Of a stretch of DNA of 7,111 nucleotides, positions 5,766 to 7,111 are shown piece by piece. The notes beneath the pieces are model-generated. The model was not told where the DNA came from. It saw only the letters and a program-made list of their open reading frames with translations, and searched no databases. Source of the DNA: an uncultured Succinivibrio sp. (GTDB lineage: Bacteria; Pseudomonadota; Gammaproteobacteria; Enterobacterales; Succinivibrionaceae); NCBI GenBank assembly GCA_900754255.1, contig CAAECI010000015.1, positions 1 through 7,111 on the forward strand, written 5' to 3'. The position numbers were made by a program, and so were the translations under genes. Numbering within the stretch: position 1 is the first letter of the stretch; each line of letters starts with the position of its first letter.

Positions 5766-6698
5766 ATGACCGTTTTAACTAAAATTACCGATCTTATAGG
5801 CGCCACCCCCCTTCTCGAACTCAAGGGGATAGAAGAAAAACATGATACCTCTGCGCATATTATTGCCAAGCTTGAGGCTTTCAACCCGGGAGGATCGGTA
5901 AAGGATCGCATTGCCTTTAAGATGATCAAGGATGCACTTGCTGCCGGTAAAATTAACTACGACTCCACGATTATTGAACCTACCTCCGGCAATACCGGCA
6001 TCGGGTTGGCCATGGTAGGTGCAGCCTTGGGTATTAAGGTTGTGATCGTACTTCCCGCCACCATGTCGGAGGAACGTCGCAATACCATCAAGGCTTACGG
6101 GGCTAAGCTTGTGATCACCGACGGCGCCTTGGGTATGAAAGGATCCATAGCAAAGGCCTTGGAGCTTCAAAAAGAAACCCCCAACTCTTGGATCCCCAAT
6201 CAGTTCGAAAATCCCTCCAATGTCTCTGTACACTATGAAACTACCGGTCCTGAGATCTGGAAGGATACCGACGGAAAGGTCGACATTCTTATAGGCGGTG
6301 TGGGAACCGGCGGAACGGTCTCCGGAGCCGGTCGTTACCTCAAGGAGCAAAATCCTGCAATCAAAGTGATCGCCGTAGAACCTGCAGCGTCCCCTGTTCT
6401 TTCAGGCGGTAAGCCCGGCCCGCACAAAATTCAGGGTATTGGTCCGGGATTTGAAGCCGGCAATACCAAACGTGAATATATTGATGAGATCCTAACTGTT
6501 ACTGATGATGATGCTTTAAATACGGGCAGAGAGGTAGCTCGTACCGAAGGTGTGTTCCTCGGAATATCGGGCGGGGCTGCCGTCAGCGCTGCAATTGCCG
6601 TCGCAAAGCGTCCTGAAAATAAGGGTAAAAATATTGTAGTAGTGATCCCCGACAGCGGTGATCGTTACTTATCAACCGCCTTGTATAAGCAAGACTAA
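5766..6698 (+). CDS. cysK: Cysteine synthase A (O-acetylserine sulfhydrylase)
   Basis: A 310-residue cytosolic PLP enzyme that joins O-acetylserine and sulfide to give cysteine, the last step of sulfate or sulfide assimilation. The PLP lysine is K46 in GGSVKDRIA (residues 42-50). The substrate loop TSGNTG (73-78), the phosphate-binding GVGTGGT (178-184), ISGGAA (267-272) and PDSGDRYLST (295-304, with S297 near the PLP ring nitrogen) are all intact. Length and motif order fit CysK rather than cystathionine beta-synthase, which is longer. CysM or a CysK2-type paralogue cannot be excluded without an alignment. I chose ATG 5766 because TAGGAG (5755-5760) sits five bases upstream; an in-frame TTG at 5721 would add 15 residues unlike the family. 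The gene is richer in GC and more regular in codon use than the glycan genes. It lies behind a Cys-codon leader and terminator, and appears monocistronic. Confidence 0.96.
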   Translation: MTVLTKITDLIGATPLLELKGIEEKHDTSAHIIAKLEAFNPGGSVKDRIAFKMIKDALAAGKINYDSTIIEPTSGNTGIGLAMVGAALGIKVVIVLPATMSEERRNTIKAYGAKLVITDGALGMKGSIAKALELQKETPNSWIPNQFENPSNVSVHYETTGPEIWKDTDGKVDILIGGVGTGGTVSGAGRYLKEQNPAIKVIAVEPAASPVLSGGKPGPHKIQGIGPGFEAGNTKREYIDEILTVTDDDALNTGREVARTEGVFLGISGGAAVSAAIAVAKRPENKGKNIVVVIPDSGDRYLSTALYKQD

Positions 6699-6710
6699 GT
6701 CGTCTCTTGA

Positions 6711-6743
6711 AGATCCGATCCTGTGGGATCGGATCTCCTTCTT
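6711..6743 (+). terminator. Long-stem hairpin after cysK, probable terminator with a poor U-tract
   Basis: AGATCCGATCC (6711-6721) and GGATCGGATCT (6726-6736) form a perfect 11-bp stem with a TGTG tetraloop, 12 bases after the cysK stop. Only CCTTCTT follows, so termination may be partial. The hairpin would also protect the mRNA 3' end from exonucleases. Confidence 0.65.
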
Positions 6744-7039
6744 AATGCGGCATTCAAATTTTTTTGCTGCAAATTCAGCAAAACATCAATTCTGCTGACA
6801 TAAGCTTGCAGATTATGCTCTATTATTTTACAGATGCAGGCAGATAGCTTCTTCTCCTCGGCATATTTAGACTAACAAAGCCCGTGATCCAAAGCTTCAA
6901 TCTAAGTTTTGCATGAGCCCCCCCTGTACGGTCATCTTTATACTCCATGGAAGCATAGACTTCTTGCTAAATAAAGACTTACCGGTTGCCAAAAAGTTAA
7001 AGATCCCAGTAAGCATCTGTTATATCTCTAAATTGGGAT
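6744..7039. other. Region after cysK with no recognisable gene
   Basis: I see no convincing coding sequence here. A 42-codon plus-strand frame (6913-7041) and a 41-codon minus-strand frame (6948-6823) are open, but neither has a ribosome binding site or a family resemblance. A hairpin TTTTGCTG (6762-6769) / CAGCAAAA (6776-6783) has no T-run after it. The stretch ends in a strong plus-strand terminator, so it may hold an untranslated RNA, the 3' tail of cysK read-through transcripts, or decayed sequence. Confidence 0.5.
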
Positions 7040-7079
7040 AACAGAGTACGTATGTAGTATTTCATACTCTGTTTTTTTT
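7040..7079 (+). terminator. Strong intrinsic terminator with no obvious gene before it
   Basis: AACAGAGTA (7040-7048) pairs with TACTCTGTT (7065-7073) over nine base pairs, followed by T's to 7079. The 16-base loop contains alternative short pairings (GTATG 7050-7054 with CATAC 7063-7067; AGTAT 7056-7060 with ATACT 7064-7068). It could be a back-up terminator for cysK, the end of a small RNA, or an attenuator for a gene starting beyond the window. Confidence 0.75.
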
Positions 7080-7086
7080 ACCTACC

Positions 7087-7097
7087 CCCAAGTTGGG
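7087..7097. repeat. Short palindrome CCCAAGTTGGG
   Basis: A perfect 5-bp inverted repeat around one base, just after the strong terminator. Its right arm is part of TTGGGATA (7093-7100), which also occurs at 7033-7040 immediately before the terminator stem, 60 bases earlier. It could be an operator near the next promoter, but the window ends here. Confidence 0.3.
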
Positions 7098-7111
7098 ATA
7101 TCCACATAAAG

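Noticed and set aside
6823..6948. 41-codon minus-strand frame with a protein-like start (E-Y-K-D-D-R-T-G-G-A-H), considered as a transposase remnant
   Set aside because: No recognised family motif, no ribosome binding site, and no flanking inverted repeats or neighbouring remnants.
6913..7041. 42-codon plus-strand frame that ends on the 7040 terminator, considered as another leader peptide
   Set aside because: It has no Shine-Dalgarno and no amino-acid run, and its stop overlaps the terminator stem, unlike an attenuator leader.
7098..7106. ATATCCACA, one mismatch from the DnaA box TTATCCACA
   Set aside because: A single near-match without a cluster, AT-rich unwinding repeats or replication genes. 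It is expected by chance.

Overview
The window looks like chromosomal DNA of a Gram-negative bacterium, most likely a gammaproteobacterium. The evidence is a YhcH/NanQ-type sugar protein, a WaaE/LgtF-type LPS-core glycosyltransferase, a YfcE-type phosphodiesterase, a CysK-type cysteine synthase and several E. coli-like intrinsic terminators. The AT-rich sequence and long intergenic gaps would suit a host-associated anaerobe such as a member of the Succinivibrionaceae. That placement is an inference, not something read from the sequence.

Layout. Bases 1-60 hold a hairpin that reads either as a terminator or as a perfect TGTGA-N6-TCACA CRP-type half-site pair. A minus-strand yhcH family gene (139-591) ends at a bidirectional terminator. 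After a gene-free gap, three plus-strand glycan genes follow: a GT4 glycosyltransferase (961-2025), UDP-glucose 6-dehydrogenase ugd (2478-3785) and a WaaE/LgtF-like GT2 glycosyltransferase (3797-4570). ugd and the GT2 gene are closely coupled. The GT4 gene is separated from them by 452 bases that contain a terminator-like hairpin. yfcE (4572-5147, minus) converges on the GT2 gene with one base between the stop codons.

The most interesting part is upstream of cysK (5766-6698). A 25-codon ORF (5581-5658) has an excellent Shine-Dalgarno and carries the run Cys-Cys-Cys-Glu-Cys. It is followed by a strong intrinsic terminator (5691-5717) that ends about 50 bases before the cysK start codon. A segment inside the leader ORF (5639-5647) can pair with the 5' arm of the terminator, and that segment nearly repeats the terminator's own 3' arm. 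This is the architecture of ribosome-mediated transcription attenuation, here apparently sensing cysteine (Cys-tRNA) to control cysteine synthase.

How the genes fit together. Ugd makes UDP-glucuronate, and the two glycosyltransferases probably build LPS core or another surface glycan. yhcH, yfcE and cysK are separate metabolic genes flanking this block. Downstream of cysK lie a long-stem, U-poor hairpin and, about 340 bases later, a second strong terminator with no recognisable gene between them.
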